A DNA stretch of 64,000 bases from Cyclobacteriaceae bacterium (GTDB lineage: Bacteria; Bacteroidota; Bacteroidia; Cytophagales; Cyclobacteriaceae). The position numbers were made by a program, and so were the translations under genes. Positions 28,151 through 37,579 of the stretch are shown in pieces (within the stretch, counting starts at the first letter, position 1; each line of letters starts with the position of its first letter). The notes beneath the pieces are model-generated. The model did not search any database. It was not told the DNA's origin and saw only the letters and a program-made list of their open reading frames with translations. The stretch is taken from assembly GCA_020436165.1 (NCBI GenBank), contig JAGQYI010000010.1, forward strand, positions 124,001-188,000, given 5' to 3'.

Positions 28151-28693
28151 TTATGCTTGCTTTTTGAGCCTCAATTTTGAGATAGTATCCCATAAAACAA
28201 CTCCTACGCTAACCGAGATATTAAGAGAATGTTTGGTGCCAAATTGTGGGATTTCAATGCATAAATCTGACTGTTCGACCACTTCATCTTCCACGCCAAA
28301 AACCTCATTGCCAAACACAAACGCATAAGGGGTATTTTGCTCTGGTGTAAATTCGTTGAGATACACACTTTGATCGGCCTGTTCAATGGCAGCAATTTTA
28401 TACCCTTTATCTTTTGCATGTATAACTGCCTCATAGGTGGTAGAGAAATAATGCCATTTAACGGTTTCAGTTGCTCCCAGGGCAGTTTTGTTGATTTCTC
28501 TATGTGGAGGTCTTGCCGTGATTCCAGTTAAATAGATGGCTTCTATTAAAAAGGCGTCTGCAGTTCTAAAGGCGGCACCCACATTGTGCATGCTTCGCAC
28601 ATTGTCAAGAATCACGATAATGGGTGTTTTCTTTTGCTGTTTAAACTCTTCAGTAGTGAGTCGGTTTAGTTCTTCGTTTTTTAATTTACGCAT
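28151..28693 (-). CDS. TrmH/SpoU-family RNA methyltransferase
   Basis: 180 residues. Knotted SPOUT methyltransferase. Motif 1 is VILDNVRSMHNVGAAFRTADAF (about 28-49), motif 2 is YAFVFGNEVFGVEDEVVEQ (about 122) and motif 3 is IPQFGTKHSLNISVSVGVVLWD (about 145). These form the SAM-binding trefoil knot and carry the catalytic Arg and Asn. The target is probably a tRNA or rRNA 2'-O-ribose, but no RNA-binding extension is present to say which. It is divergent from mutS. Confidence 0.9.
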   Translation of the reverse strand: MRKLKNEELNRLTTEEFKQQKKTPIIVILDNVRSMHNVGAAFRTADAFLIEAIYLTGITARPPHREINKTALGATETVKWHYFSTTYEAVIHAKDKGYKIAAIEQADQSVYLNEFTPEQNTPYAFVFGNEVFGVEDEVVEQSDLCIEIPQFGTKHSLNISVSVGVVLWDTISKLRLKKQA

Positions 28694-28777
28694 GCCTGAT
28701 GATGTTGATAAATGGCTCTATTGCAGGTTCTAATTTCGAAATAAAAAATCAATCTTTGTAGGTAAACGAACATATCC

Positions 28778-31396
28778 TTGGCAAAGACGAAAGAAGCAAA
28801 AGAAACCCCTCTAATGAAACAATACAATGCCATCAAGGCAAAGTATCCGGGGGCGCTTCTGCTTTTTAGGGTAGGCGATTTCTACGAGACATTTGGTGAA
28901 GATGCCATAAAGGCAAGCAAGGTGTTGGATATTGTGCTTACGAAACGTTCCAATGGGGCAGCTTCTGAAATGGAATTGGCCGGGTTCCCTCACCATGCTT
29001 TGGAAACTTACTTGCCCAAACTTGTACGTGCCGGCAACAGGGTTGCCATTTGTGACCAGTTGGAAGACCCAAAGTTTGTAAAAGGAATTGTTAAGAGAGG
29101 AGTTACCGAGCTGGTTACTCCCGGTCTGGCGTATAGCGACAATGTGCTGGAAACAAGGCGCAATAATTACCTGGCATCCATAGCCTTTGGCAAAGAGCGC
29201 ATGGGTATAGCCTTTCTTGATCTTTCTACGGGCGAATTTATGGCTGCCGAAGGCAATGCTGAGCATGTAAACAAACTGATTCAAGGATTCAGGCCAACCG
29301 AAATAATTTTTGCCAAACCCAACAGAAAAACCTTTGAGGGATTGGGCCTTTCGGATTACCATAGCTTTGCTTTGGACGATTGGGTCTTTGGGTACGATTT
29401 TGCCTACGAACAATTGACAGGCCATTTCAATACACCTAACCTAAAGGGATATGGTATCGACTCGCTGGGTTTGGCTATTTCTGCTGCGGGAGCTGTACTT
29501 CACTACCTTAATGAAACGGAGCATAAAGAACTGGCGCATATCAATTCGATTTCCCGAATTGCTGAAGAAAAATATGTGTGGCTCGACAAATTCACGATTC
29601 GCAACCTGGAGTTGATTTATCCGCAGTTGGAGGGAGGCGTTCCGCTAATTGAAATACTGGATAAGACAGTAACTCCTATGGGAGCACGAATGATGAAGAA
29701 ATGGGTAGTGCTGCCGCTTAAAGATAAAGCAGTCATTGAAACCAGGTTGCACGTTGTAAAAGCATTAAAAGAAACACCCGAGTTACTCAATAAGATCGTA
29801 AATAACCTGAGCCATATTGGTGATCTGGAACGGCTGATCTCAAAAGTGGCTGTGGGACGCATCAATCCGCGGGAATTGGTTACGCTTAAGCGGGCTCTGG
29901 GTTATACAATCCCAATCAAAGAGAATCTACAGAAATCAGGGAATAAGGAGTTGGCCCAAAAAGCCGATTTGATAAATACTTGTGAATTGCTTCTTAAAAA
30001 AATAGAAGAAGAAATAAAAGAAGATGCGCCTATGCTGGTGCATCAGGGGGGTATTATTAAAGAGGGCGTTAATATGGAGTTGGATGAACTGCGGTCAATA
30101 GCCTATTCTGGCAAGGACTACCTGATGCAGATCAGGGACAGAGAGGTTGAACGTACGGGTATAAGTTCGCTTAAAATTGCTTACAATAAAGTTTTTGGCT
30201 ATTACCTGGAAGTGAGCAATGCGCATAAGAACAAGGTGCCACCGGAATGGATACGAAAACAAACTCTGGTAAATGCAGAACGCTACATTACCGAGGAGCT
30301 CAAGGTTTACGAAGAGAAAATATTAAATGCTGAAGGGCAACTGCTGGTGATTGAACAGCAACTGTTTCAAAATATTGTTGCCTTTGCTGCTGAGTATATT
30401 GAGCAGATTCAGCAAAATGCACAAGTTCTTTCCTCTATTGATTGTTTGTGCTCATTTGCCAATGTGGCCATAAAGAACAAATATGTAGAACCGGAAGTAA
30501 ACGAATCTGACGCTATTGATATTATGGATGGAAGGCATCCGGTAATTGAGAAACAGCTGCCACTTGGCGAGGAATATGTGCCCAACGATACGTTTTTAGA
30601 CAATTCAACCCAGCAAATCATAATTGTTACTGGGCCCAATATGGCTGGCAAGTCTGCTTTGCTGCGACAGGTTGCTTTAATTGTGCTTATGGCACAAATG
30701 GGTTCGTTCGTTCCTGCTAAATCTGCTTCGGTTGGCTTGGTAGATAAGGTGTTTACCCGTGTTGGAGCTTCCGACAATCTTTCGATGGGCGAATCTACCT
30801 TTATGGTGGAAATGACGGAAACAGCTAGTATTCTCAACAATCTTTCGGACAAAAGCCTGGTGCTGATGGACGAAATAGGAAGAGGTACGAGTACCTATGA
30901 TGGAGTTTCCATAGCTTGGTCTATTGTTGAGTACTTGCATAACTCAGTTCATGGAAGGGCCAAAACACTTTTTGCCACCCATTACCACGAGTTAAACCAA
31001 TTGACAGAGGATTTTGAACGCATCAAGAACTTTAATGTTTCTGTCAAAGGGGTAGGAGATAAGGTGATCTTTATGCGCAAGCTTAAACCCGGAGGAAGTG
31101 AGCACAGTTTTGGTATTCATGTGGCTCAAATGGCAGGCATGCCCAATCCTGTTGTCATTCGTGCAAATGAGATTATGCATTTTCTTGAGAAAGATAAAAC
31201 CAAAGACAGGGAGAAAAAGAAATTAAAGGAAATGCCTAAAAACAATTTCCAGATGGCCCTTTTTGAATCGGACCCTCGATTTAAAGAGGTGGAAGAAATG
31301 CTTCAGAATATCGATATAAATACAATTTCGCCTGTTGAGGCGCTCCTAAAGCTTAACGAGATAAAGGGAAAATTACAGGATAAAAGCGATCATTAG
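28778..31396 (+). CDS. mutS: DNA mismatch repair protein MutS
   Basis: 872 residues from TTG at 28778; the first in-frame ATG is at codon 13 (MKQYNAIKAKYPG). The mismatch-sensing motif FRVGDFYETFGEDA (about 29-42) contains the Phe-x-Glu wedge (F33, E35 region). Walker A GPNMAGKS is at 619-626, with downstream LVLMDEIGRGTSTYDG Walker B/signature and ATHYHEL. It binds mismatches after replication and recruits MutL. The length and C-terminal tail are normal for MutS1. Single gene. Confidence 0.97.
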   Translation: MAKTKEAKETPLMKQYNAIKAKYPGALLLFRVGDFYETFGEDAIKASKVLDIVLTKRSNGAASEMELAGFPHHALETYLPKLVRAGNRVAICDQLEDPKFVKGIVKRGVTELVTPGLAYSDNVLETRRNNYLASIAFGKERMGIAFLDLSTGEFMAAEGNAEHVNKLIQGFRPTEIIFAKPNRKTFEGLGLSDYHSFALDDWVFGYDFAYEQLTGHFNTPNLKGYGIDSLGLAISAAGAVLHYLNETEHKELAHINSISRIAEEKYVWLDKFTIRNLELIYPQLEGGVPLIEILDKTVTPMGARMMKKWVVLPLKDKAVIETRLHVVKALKETPELLNKIVNNLSHIGDLERLISKVAVGRINPRELVTLKRALGYTIPIKENLQKSGNKELAQKADLINTCELLLKKIEEEIKEDAPMLVHQGGIIKEGVNMELDELRSIAYSGKDYLMQIRDREVERTGISSLKIAYNKVFGYYLEVSNAHKNKVPPEWIRKQTLVNAERYITEELKVYEEKILNAEGQLLVIEQQLFQNIVAFAAEYIEQIQQNAQVLSSIDCLCSFANVAIKNKYVEPEVNESDAIDIMDGRHPVIEKQLPLGEEYVPNDTFLDNSTQQIIIVTGPNMAGKSALLRQVALIVLMAQMGSFVPAKSASVGLVDKVFTRVGASDNLSMGESTFMVEMTETASILNNLSDKSLVLMDEIGRGTSTYDGVSIAWSIVEYLHNSVHGRAKTLFATHYHELNQLTEDFERIKNFNVSVKGVGDKVIFMRKLKPGGSEHSFGIHVAQMAGMPNPVVIRANEIMHFLEKDKTKDREKKKLKEMPKNNFQMALFESDPRFKEVEEMLQNIDINTISPVEALLKLNEIKGKLQDKSDH

Positions 31397-31410
31397 CTTT
31401 CTAAGCTTTT

Positions 31411-31438
31411 TTGGTTTGGTTGCGGGTCGTTAACTTTG
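31411..31438 (+). promoter_or_regulatory. Promoter: TTG, 17-nt spacer, TAACTTTG (desaturase)
   Basis: TTG at 31411-31413 and TAACTTTG at 31431-31438. This places the transcription start near 31444 and the start codon at ATG 31459. The longest open frame would begin at the very TTG that serves as the -33 box. Confidence 0.72.
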
Positions 31439-31458
31439 CATTATTCAAACACTGCAAA

Positions 31459-32394
31459 ATGGATAATGTAGCCTCACTTCAAAAAAGAAACAAAGTACGT
31501 TTCAACAAAACAGTTGAAATGATTTTGATTCACATGGTTCCGCTATTGGCCTTTTTTACGGGTGCTACCTGGTTTGATTGGTCGGTTGCTATTTTTCTTT
31601 ATTTTTCACGAATGTTCTTCGTGACTGGTTTTTATCACAGATATTTCTCGCATCGTACATTTAAGACCTCCCGTTGGTTCCAGTTTGTAATGGCCTTTTT
31701 AGCCATGACTTCCATGCAAAAAGGAGTGCTTTGGTGGGGTGCACACCATAGAGTACACCATAGAACAAGCGATACACCGGAGGATCCGCATTCCATGAAA
31801 TTGTATGGTTTCTGGTATTCGCATATTGGATGGATTCTCGGGCCTGATTATAAAGAAACCGATTATGATGGGATCAGCGATTTCAGCAAATACCCTGAAC
31901 TGGTTTGGTTGAATAAGTATTATGTAGTACCTCCATTATTTTTAATGGCAGTTCTCATGGTGCTTGGTGGCATCGTTAATGGCGGCAGCATTTTAGCAAC
32001 TTTTGCAGTACCCGGAGGGCTTTCTACCTTATTTATTGGTTTCTTTTTGAGTACGGTAGTTCTTTATCACGGAACGTTTTCGATCAACTCAATTATGCAT
32101 AAGCTTGGTAAAAAGCGTTATGAGTCAGGAGATGAATCTAAAAACAGTGTAATACTGGCCTTGGTTACACTGGGAGAAGGCTGGCATAATAACCATCATT
32201 ATTACGAGTCATCTACCCGCCAGGGATTCTTTTGGTGGGAAATAGATATTACCTATTACTTATTGAAAATGATGTCGTGGGTAGGATTAGTGTGGGATAT
32301 TCAGGAAGTGCCAAAGCACATTAAGTATTCCAAAAATAAACAGGACGCCCATCGATTGAAGAAGGAGTACGAAGAGCTTAGAAAATCAGCCTAA
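31459..32394 (+). CDS. Acyl-CoA/lipid fatty acid desaturase (delta-9 type)
   Basis: 311 residues from ATG at 31459 (MDNVASLQKRNKVRFNK). Integral-membrane di-iron desaturase with the three histidine boxes in the right order: FYHRYFSHR (about 56-64), WWGAHHRVHHR (about 93-103) and GEGWHNNHHYYE (about 259-270). Four membrane helices lie between them. It introduces a cis double bond in membrane acyl chains, and its expression normally responds to temperature. No cytochrome b5 or ferredoxin domain is fused, so the electron donor is elsewhere. Confidence 0.93.
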   Translation: MDNVASLQKRNKVRFNKTVEMILIHMVPLLAFFTGATWFDWSVAIFLYFSRMFFVTGFYHRYFSHRTFKTSRWFQFVMAFLAMTSMQKGVLWWGAHHRVHHRTSDTPEDPHSMKLYGFWYSHIGWILGPDYKETDYDGISDFSKYPELVWLNKYYVVPPLFLMAVLMVLGGIVNGGSILATFAVPGGLSTLFIGFFLSTVVLYHGTFSINSIMHKLGKKRYESGDESKNSVILALVTLGEGWHNNHHYYESSTRQGFFWWEIDITYYLLKMMSWVGLVWDIQEVPKHIKYSKNKQDAHRLKKEYEELRKSA

Positions 32395-32410
32395 AAAGTT
32401 AGTTTTCATG

Positions 32411-32440
32411 TTGCAAATTTGATGCGGTTATTTAAATTTG
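32411..32440 (+). promoter_or_regulatory. Promoter: TTG, 19-nt spacer, TAAATTTG (tRNA-Gly)
   Basis: TTG at 32411-32413 and TAAATTTG at 32433-32440 form a canonical pair. The transcript would start near 32446 and reach tRNA-Gly after about 130 nt that hold two palindromic repeats. Confidence 0.7.
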
Positions 32441-32497
32441 CATTCCCGTTTGAGAGACGCCTCAAATGAACTGTATTGAAAGATAAGCGAAGTACCG

Positions 32498-32512
32498 TGC
32501 CTGCGGCAGGCA
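32498..32512. repeat. Palindrome TGCCTGC-G-GCAGGCA
   Basis: Perfect 7-bp arms around one base, between the tRNA-Gly promoter and the tRNA. Such CCTGCxGCAGG units resemble dispersed palindromes found in many Bacteroidetes genomes. Confidence 0.55.
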
Positions 32513-32517
32513 GGGCT

Positions 32518-32537
32518 CTCCCAATAGTTATCGGGAG
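32518..32537. repeat. REP-like palindrome CTCCCAATAGTTATCGGGAG
   Basis: 9-bp arms with one mismatch and a two-base centre. It lies a few bases after the previous palindrome, in the presumed tRNA-Gly leader. Confidence 0.6.
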
Positions 32538-32575
32538 GTAGACACATACAGAGTATTTTTATTGTATTGATATAA

Positions 32576-32648
<73 letters not shown>

Positions 32649-32700
32649 CTTTTGAAAGACTGGTATTGGCGTAAAGAAGGATTTGCCGTTTTAGCGGTTA

Positions 32701-32752
32701 GGTCGCGGGTTCCCCCGAAGGGATTCCTACGGAAGAATCCCGTCTTTCGCTC
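32701..32752 (+). pseudogene. Interrupted copy of the tRNA-Gly 3' half
   Basis: GGTCGCGGGTTC (32701-32712) and GAATCCCGTCTTTCGCTC (32735-32752) together equal bases 32620-32649 of the intact tRNA-Gly locus exactly. They are split in the T loop by a 22-bp insert (32713-32734). The insert and flank form a palindrome GGGATTC...GAATCCC (32720-32741). No D arm or anticodon precedes it. Confidence 0.8.
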
Positions 32753-32860
32753 AAGAAATTAGAGCAAATGCATTTTAATAATTTGAATTGTTAATTGCCG
32801 CTCTTTTTTTATTTATAGCCCCAATGAAATTGTGCTGACGAATGTGTCGGTAAAGAAAAT

Positions 32861-32888
32861 GTTCTCCTTCGCCAAGGCTATGGAGAAC
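32861..32888. repeat. REP-like hairpin upstream of tRNA-Leu
   Basis: GTTCTCC (32861-32867) and GGAGAAC (32882-32888) enclose TTCGCCAAGGC. It ends 2 bases before tRNA-Leu. The arms and CTTCG core resemble the palindrome upstream of tRNA-Arg at 39268-39301. Confidence 0.6.
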
Positions 32889-32890
32889 GA

Positions 32891-32974
32891 GCCGGGATGG
32901 TGGAATTGGTAGACACGCAAGACTTAAAATCTTGTGACCTTCGGGTCGTGTGGGTTCAAGTCCCACTCCTGGTA
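32891..32974 (+). tRNA. tRNA-Leu (TAA)
   Basis: 84 nt with a long variable arm (TGACCTTCGGGTCG region), as in class II tRNAs. Acceptor GCCGGGA pairs with TCCTGGT. The anticodon stem-loop CAAGA-CTTAAAA-TCTTG gives anticodon TAA, and the T arm is TGGG-TTCAAGT-CCCA. The discriminator is A and no CCA is encoded. It is followed at once by a terminator. Confidence 0.95.
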
Positions 32975-32978
32975 CTTA

Positions 32979-33003
32979 AAAGCCCCTTTATGGGGCTTTT
33001 TTG
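32979..33003 (+). terminator. Terminator after tRNA-Leu
   Basis: AAAGCCCC and GGGGCTTTT form a stem around TTTAT, running into TTTTTTG. It lies 4 bases after the tRNA. Confidence 0.88.
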
Positions 33004-33013
33004 TTTGATTGAC

Positions 33014-33742
33014 TTAATCTACTTTAATTACCTGAGAAGAACTTGACACGTCAATGTCGGTAATTGCTGCCTTGCCTTTGTAGCGCAATACACTTGCCCC
33101 GGAGGCAGATATGTCAAGGGTTTTATTGATGGTTAAGCTGACCTGGCTGGCCCCTGAAAGTTGAATAACTGCATCCTGGATTATCATGTCATAATCGCTA
33201 ACCGTACTGGCTCCCGAAACATTTAGGTCCAGACTTTCAACATTACCTTCAAAATTAACATTGGAGGCACCTGAAATTTGCCCGTCCAAAGAGTTTGCAG
33301 TAATTGATCCGTTAAACTGACTTGCGCCTGATAAGCTTAAAGTTACCTGATCGGCTGAAACGGGATCTGACAAAGTAATTCTACTGGCTCCCGAAGCGGA
33401 AAAATAATCCAGCATGTTGTTGGTAACAATATGGGCCTTCAATGTTGAATTTCCATTTATATTAATGCCACTTTTAATTCTAATCCTTAGCAGATTATTA
33501 ACTTTTTCTACTTCAATATATTGATGCAGGTTTTCATTAGCTTCAATTTCAATGGATTCATCTGTAGACGAATACTGTACATCTACAGTAAAGGCCGAGG
33601 ATATTTCAAGGCCCTCATAACCGCTAACTGATTTGCTAAGGGTGGTTACATTTTTAGACGGGTGAACGGTTGTTGAATTGAGACAAGATGTAAGAACAAA
33701 TCCAACAAGTAGCCCAATTGCTGTTGTTTTTAACGTTTTCAT
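33014..33742 (-). CDS. GIN-domain (DUF2807) lipoprotein
   Basis: 242 residues. Lipoprotein signal with lipobox VLTSC (Cys at about residue 20). The rest is a right-handed beta-helix-like GIN domain built from short repeats that each carry a SGAS/SGAN turn (near 115, 136, 155, 175, 193 and 213). Such proteins (head GIN domain) are common, surface or periplasmic, and of unknown function in Bacteroidetes. It is convergent with tRNA-Leu, and no operon partner is seen. Confidence 0.85.
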   Translation of the reverse strand: MKTLKTTAIGLLVGFVLTSCLNSTTVHPSKNVTTLSKSVSGYEGLEISSAFTVDVQYSSTDESIEIEANENLHQYIEVEKVNNLLRIRIKSGININGNSTLKAHIVTNNMLDYFSASGASRITLSDPVSADQVTLSLSGASQFNGSITANSLDGQISGASNVNFEGNVESLDLNVSGASTVSDYDMIIQDAVIQLSGASQVSLTINKTLDISASGASVLRYKGKAAITDIDVSSSSQVIKVD

Positions 33743-33892
33743 TTATTTGAGTTTTATATTCTACTGACCTAGACAATAAATTTTCTTGAGGGTTGCAATT
33801 TTATTTGTATTGCAGATTTCCCTCAGACTTTGAGTGGCAATTCAGTCAGTAACGTAGTATGTGTCAGATATGTTACGAAAACAATGGAGTCC

Positions 33893-35326
33893 TTAAAACT
33901 CTGCGTTGCCGGGGGTACGAGGGAATGGGATCACATCGCGGATGTTGCCCATGCCTGTTATAAACTGGATCATGCGCTCAAAGCCAAGGCCAAAACCACT
34001 GTGTGGAGCTGTTCCGAATTTACGAGTATCCAGGTACCACCACATATCTTTTTCCTCGATTCCCATGTCGGTGATTTTCTTCTTAAGCACATCGTAACGC
34101 TCTTCACGTTGCGAGCCTCCAATAATTTCACCAATGCCTGGGAAGAGCACATCCATGGCAGCTACCGTTTTTTCATCTTCATTCAAACGCATGTAGAATG
34201 CCTTGATGTTGGCGGGATAGTTGTATAACGTAACTGGTTTTTTGAAATGCTTTTCTACTAAAAAGCGTTCGTGCTCCGATTGCAAATCCGCACCCCATTC
34301 GTTGATCAGGTATTTGAATTTCTTCTTCTGGTTTGGTTTTGATCTTTTCAAAATCTCAATGGCCTCAGTATAGGAAACGCGCTCGAAATCGTTGTTCTTC
34401 ACAAATTCCAATCGTTCTATTAGCCCCATCTCGCTTCGCTCATTTTGAGGTTTTGTTTTGTCCTCATCAGCGGCTCGCTTATCTAATAACTCAAGGTCGT
34501 CTTTACAATTTTCCAACGCATAAGACACCAGGTACTTCACAAATTCTTCGGCAAGGTCCATGTTGTCTTGCAAGTCATAAAAAGCCATTTCAGGCTCAAT
34601 CATCCAGAACTCAGCCAGGTGGCGACTCGTGTTTGAGTTTTCTGCCCTGAAGGTAGGGCCAAACGTATAAATCTCGCCTAATGCTAATGCAGCAGTTTCA
34701 CCTTCTAACTGGCCAGAAACCGTCAGGTTGGTCTCACGATCAAAGAAGTCTTGCGAATCGTCTATTTTGCCATCTTCAGTACGAGGTGGATTATCAATAT
34801 TCAATGTAGTCACACGAAACATTTCACCTGCACCTTCGGCATCGGAACCTGTAATAATGGGTGTGTGCACATTGTAAAAACCTTTGTCGTTAAAAAACTT
34901 ATGCACCGCATAAATCATGGCGTGGCGCACCCGGTAAATAGCTCCAAATGTGTTGGTTCTTACGCGTAAATGAGCAATTTCTCTCAAAAACTCAAGGCTA
35001 TGTTTTTTGGGTTGTAATGGGTATTCATTTGGATCTGAGTCTCCCAATATCTCAAGCGACTCAACAGCCAGTTCGTAATCTTGCCCTTGGCCCAGAGACT
35101 CAATCAATGTTCCTTCCAAAGCAACACTAGCTCCGGTAGTCACCCTTTTAAGCTGGGCTTCATCAAATTTTTCAAAATCAACAACGGCCTGCAAATTACC
35201 GGAGGTAGAACCATCATTAAGAGCAATAAACCGATTACTTCTAAAAGTTCGTACCCATCCTTTAACAATAACGTGCTCCCCAACTTTTTCTCCTTTCAGC
35301 AGTTCTTTGATTTTAATACCCCGCAT
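33893..35326 (-). CDS. asnS: Asparaginyl-tRNA synthetase
   Basis: 477 residues from ATG at 35326 ([18 protein letters not shown]). The longer frame to 35374 adds no conserved sequence. An N-terminal OB-fold anticodon-binding domain ([21 protein letters not shown]) precedes a class II catalytic domain. That domain has motif 2 [25 protein letters not shown] and motif 3 [27 protein letters not shown]. The GFE.RM..F.TG ending and NTSRHLAEF fit AsnRS rather than AspRS. It charges tRNA-Asn directly. Confidence 0.95.
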   Translation of the reverse strand: MRGIKIKELLKGEKVGEHVIVKGWVRTFRSNRFIALNDGSTSGNLQAVVDFEKFDEAQLKRVTTGASVALEGTLIESLGQGQDYELAVESLEILGDSDPNEYPLQPKKHSLEFLREIAHLRVRTNTFGAIYRVRHAMIYAVHKFFNDKGFYNVHTPIITGSDAEGAGEMFRVTTLNIDNPPRTEDGKIDDSQDFFDRETNLTVSGQLEGETAALALGEIYTFGPTFRAENSNTSRHLAEFWMIEPEMAFYDLQDNMDLAEEFVKYLVSYALENCKDDLELLDKRAADEDKTKPQNERSEMGLIERLEFVKNNDFERVSYTEAIEILKRSKPNQKKKFKYLINEWGADLQSEHERFLVEKHFKKPVTLYNYPANIKAFYMRLNEDEKTVAAMDVLFPGIGEIIGGSQREERYDVLKKKITDMGIEEKDMWWYLDTRKFGTAPHSGFGLGFERMIQFITGMGNIRDVIPFPRTPGNAEF

Positions 35327-35461
35327 AATTCGCTTTGTTTTTGATATCCAATTAATTGAGCGCAAAAAAACCACTTTTTAAATGATTTATCAATTAAATG
35401 AATGTAATACGTCTCTATTTTAAGGCACTTTAATTGTATGGTTCGAATGAAAAAAAGGTCA

Positions 35462-35469
35462 TATTTTTG
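35462..35469 (+). promoter_or_regulatory. -7 promoter box for rpoN
   Basis: TATTTTTG (TAnnTTTG), 17 bases before the rpoN ATG. A TTG lies 25 nt upstream, longer than the usual spacing. Confidence 0.5.
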
Positions 35470-35486
35470 GATTAATATACGGTCGT

Positions 35487-36950
35487 ATGCAAAAACTGAC
35501 ATTATCGCAAACCTTAAGTCAAAAACTGTCTCCTCAACAGATACAGTTTATAAAGCTATTGCAGGTGCCAACGGCCGAATTGGAGTCGCGTATTGAAGAA
35601 GAATTGGAGGATAATCCTGCTCTGGAAGAAGGATTCGAAGATGAGATACCCACACAAGAGGATGATTTTTCGGATTCGGAATTTGATGAGCAGGATGGTA
35701 CCGAAAAAGTGAACTCCGAAGACGAAATTAATGTGGAGGATTATCTGCGCGATGATGATTTCAGTGGGTATAAAATGCAGGGTGATGGAGACGGGTTTGA
35801 GGAAGAAAAAGAAATGCCCATTTCAATTGCTGCCACTTTAAATGAGCAATTGCTTTCGCAATTAGGATTTTTGCGTTTGGATGAACGTCAGGTAAAAATT
35901 GGCGAGCAGCTTATAGGGAGTATTGAGAGCGATGGGTATATACGAAGGGAAATTGATGCTATTATTAATGATTTGGCCTTTGCTCAGAATATAGACACAG
36001 ATGAGGACGAGGTAGAGGAAATACTGCGTAAGATTCAGGATTTCGATCCTGCCGGAATAGCGGCACGAAATCTTCAGGAGTGCCTGCTCATTCAGTTGGA
36101 GCGGTTGGAGCAAAACCCAAACACAAAGCTTGCCTATAAGATCATAGACTTGCATTTCGAAGAGTTTACCAAAAAGCACTACGACAAAATAATCAAGAAG
36201 CTTGACCTTGAGGATGAGGAAGATCTAAAACCGGCAATCGAAATTATTACACACCTTAATCCAAAACCCGGAGGAACATCGTCCGGATTGGCAAGAGCAC
36301 AGTACATAATTCCCGATTTTATCCTTACCAATAATGATGGCGAGCTTGAGCTGGCGCTTAATTCAAGAAATGCTCCGGACTTAAAAGTGAGCGCTTCGTA
36401 TGCGGATATGTTTGAAGCTTACGCCAAAAGCGATAAAAAGGATAAGAAGCTAAAGGAAACGGTTGCTTTCGTAAAGCAAAAACTGGATTCGGCCCGTTGG
36501 TTTATCGATGCCATTCGCCAGCGTCAGCAGACCTTACTTAAGACCATGCGAACTATTGTAGCCTATCAATACGATTACTTTTTAACGGGTGACGAAAGCA
36601 AGCTTAAGCCAATGATCCTGAAGGATATTGCCGATAAAATTGAAATGGACATTTCAACGGTGAGCAGGGTGGCTAATAGTAAGTCGGTGCAGACCGAGTT
36701 TGGTACATTCATGTTAAAATACTTTTTTTCCGAGGGTATTGCCACAGATTCGGGTGAGGATGTGAGTAGCCGGGAGGTAAAGAATGAGCTTAAGAAACTT
36801 ATTGACGAAGAGGACAAAAAGAAACCACTTTCAGATGACAAACTGGAGGGAATGCTGCGTGAAAAAGGCTATTCTATTGCCCGGAGGACTGTTGCCAAGT
36901 ATAGGGAACAATTAGGTTTACCCGTGGCACGACTACGAAAAGAGTTATAG
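35487..36950 (+). CDS. rpoN: RNA polymerase sigma-54 factor
   Basis: 487 residues. Region I is Gln/Leu-rich (LTLSQTLSQKLSPQQIQFIKLLQVP, ending in ELEDNPALEEG) and is followed by a long acidic region II (about 50-110). A core-binding domain, a helix-turn-helix (DIADKIEMDISTVSRVAN) and the C-terminal RpoN box RRTVAKYREQLGLP complete it. Sigma-54 needs an AAA+ activator to open promoters; no activator is adjacent. Its stop and the next start overlap by one base (TAGTG), coupling it to a membrane protein gene. Confidence 0.96.
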   Translation: MQKLTLSQTLSQKLSPQQIQFIKLLQVPTAELESRIEEELEDNPALEEGFEDEIPTQEDDFSDSEFDEQDGTEKVNSEDEINVEDYLRDDDFSGYKMQGDGDGFEEEKEMPISIAATLNEQLLSQLGFLRLDERQVKIGEQLIGSIESDGYIRREIDAIINDLAFAQNIDTDEDEVEEILRKIQDFDPAGIAARNLQECLLIQLERLEQNPNTKLAYKIIDLHFEEFTKKHYDKIIKKLDLEDEEDLKPAIEIITHLNPKPGGTSSGLARAQYIIPDFILTNNDGELELALNSRNAPDLKVSASYADMFEAYAKSDKKDKKLKETVAFVKQKLDSARWFIDAIRQRQQTLLKTMRTIVAYQYDYFLTGDESKLKPMILKDIADKIEMDISTVSRVANSKSVQTEFGTFMLKYFFSEGIATDSGEDVSSREVKNELKKLIDEEDKKKPLSDDKLEGMLREKGYSIARRTVAKYREQLGLPVARLRKEL

Positions 36951-37579
36951 TGACTAATAAGCTGGCTACCATACTTTCTTATGTGTTTCATCCATTAATG
37001 ATGAGCACCTATTTGTTCACACTTATTGTTTGGCTTTCGCCCTACAATGTGCTGCCCGTTGGATTCAGCGTTTCAGGATCCATAGTACTTATTAGTTTGA
37101 TTTGGATAACAACGTTTCTTATTCCTACCTTAAGTCTGTTCGTTCTCAAAATGTCAGGAAGCATTACTTCTCTTACGCTTAAAAATCGGGAAGAACGAAT
37201 TGCTCCTATTATATACACTACATTAATGTATGGTGTAACGGCCTATCTTTTTAAAGAAAAAGTGGAGTTGGGTCCCATGATATATGTTTTGCTGGGCATT
37301 TCAACATTATTGATCGGATTGACTGGTTTGATAACGCTTGTATGGAAAATTAGTATTCATACGTTGGCTCTAGGTGGACTAATAGGGGTGTTAATGGCGA
37401 TCAATCAGTACACTTCAATCCCAAACATAAGTGTTGTATTGACTTTGCTATTTGTCTTTTCAGGTTTGGTAGCAAGCGCAAGACTTAAATTAAGTGCTCA
37501 TTCCCCGGCTCAGGTTTATTCGGGATTTGTATTGGGTGTTTTTGTTAGCTTTGTTTCCTACATAGTTTATGTCCACTAA
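36950..37579 (+). CDS. Membrane protein, PAP2-phosphatase-like
   Basis: 209 residues from GTG at 36950, with six or so membrane helices. The C-terminal part (WKISIHTLALGG near 142-153, and ARLKLSAHSPAQVYSGFVLG near 176-195) carries His residues in the order of the PAP2 (type 2 phosphatidic acid phosphatase) active site. The first Lys/Arg motif is less clear (LKNREERIAPI near 77). It is probably a membrane lipid phosphatase or an inactive relative. It overlaps the rpoN stop by one base and the next gene by 11 bases. Confidence 0.65.
   Translation: MTNKLATILSYVFHPLMMSTYLFTLIVWLSPYNVLPVGFSVSGSIVLISLIWITTFLIPTLSLFVLKMSGSITSLTLKNREERIAPIIYTTLMYGVTAYLFKEKVELGPMIYVLLGISTLLIGLTGLITLVWKISIHTLALGGLIGVLMAINQYTSIPNISVVLTLLFVFSGLVASARLKLSAHSPAQVYSGFVLGVFVSFVSYIVYVH

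Noticed and set aside
32775-32966. Minus-strand ORF across tRNA-Leu
   Set aside because: It overlaps the tRNA and a palindrome and shows no coding features.
33830-34228. Plus-strand ORF overlapping the 3' end of asnS
   Set aside because: It is the reverse of a conserved synthetase gene and lacks recognisable protein features.
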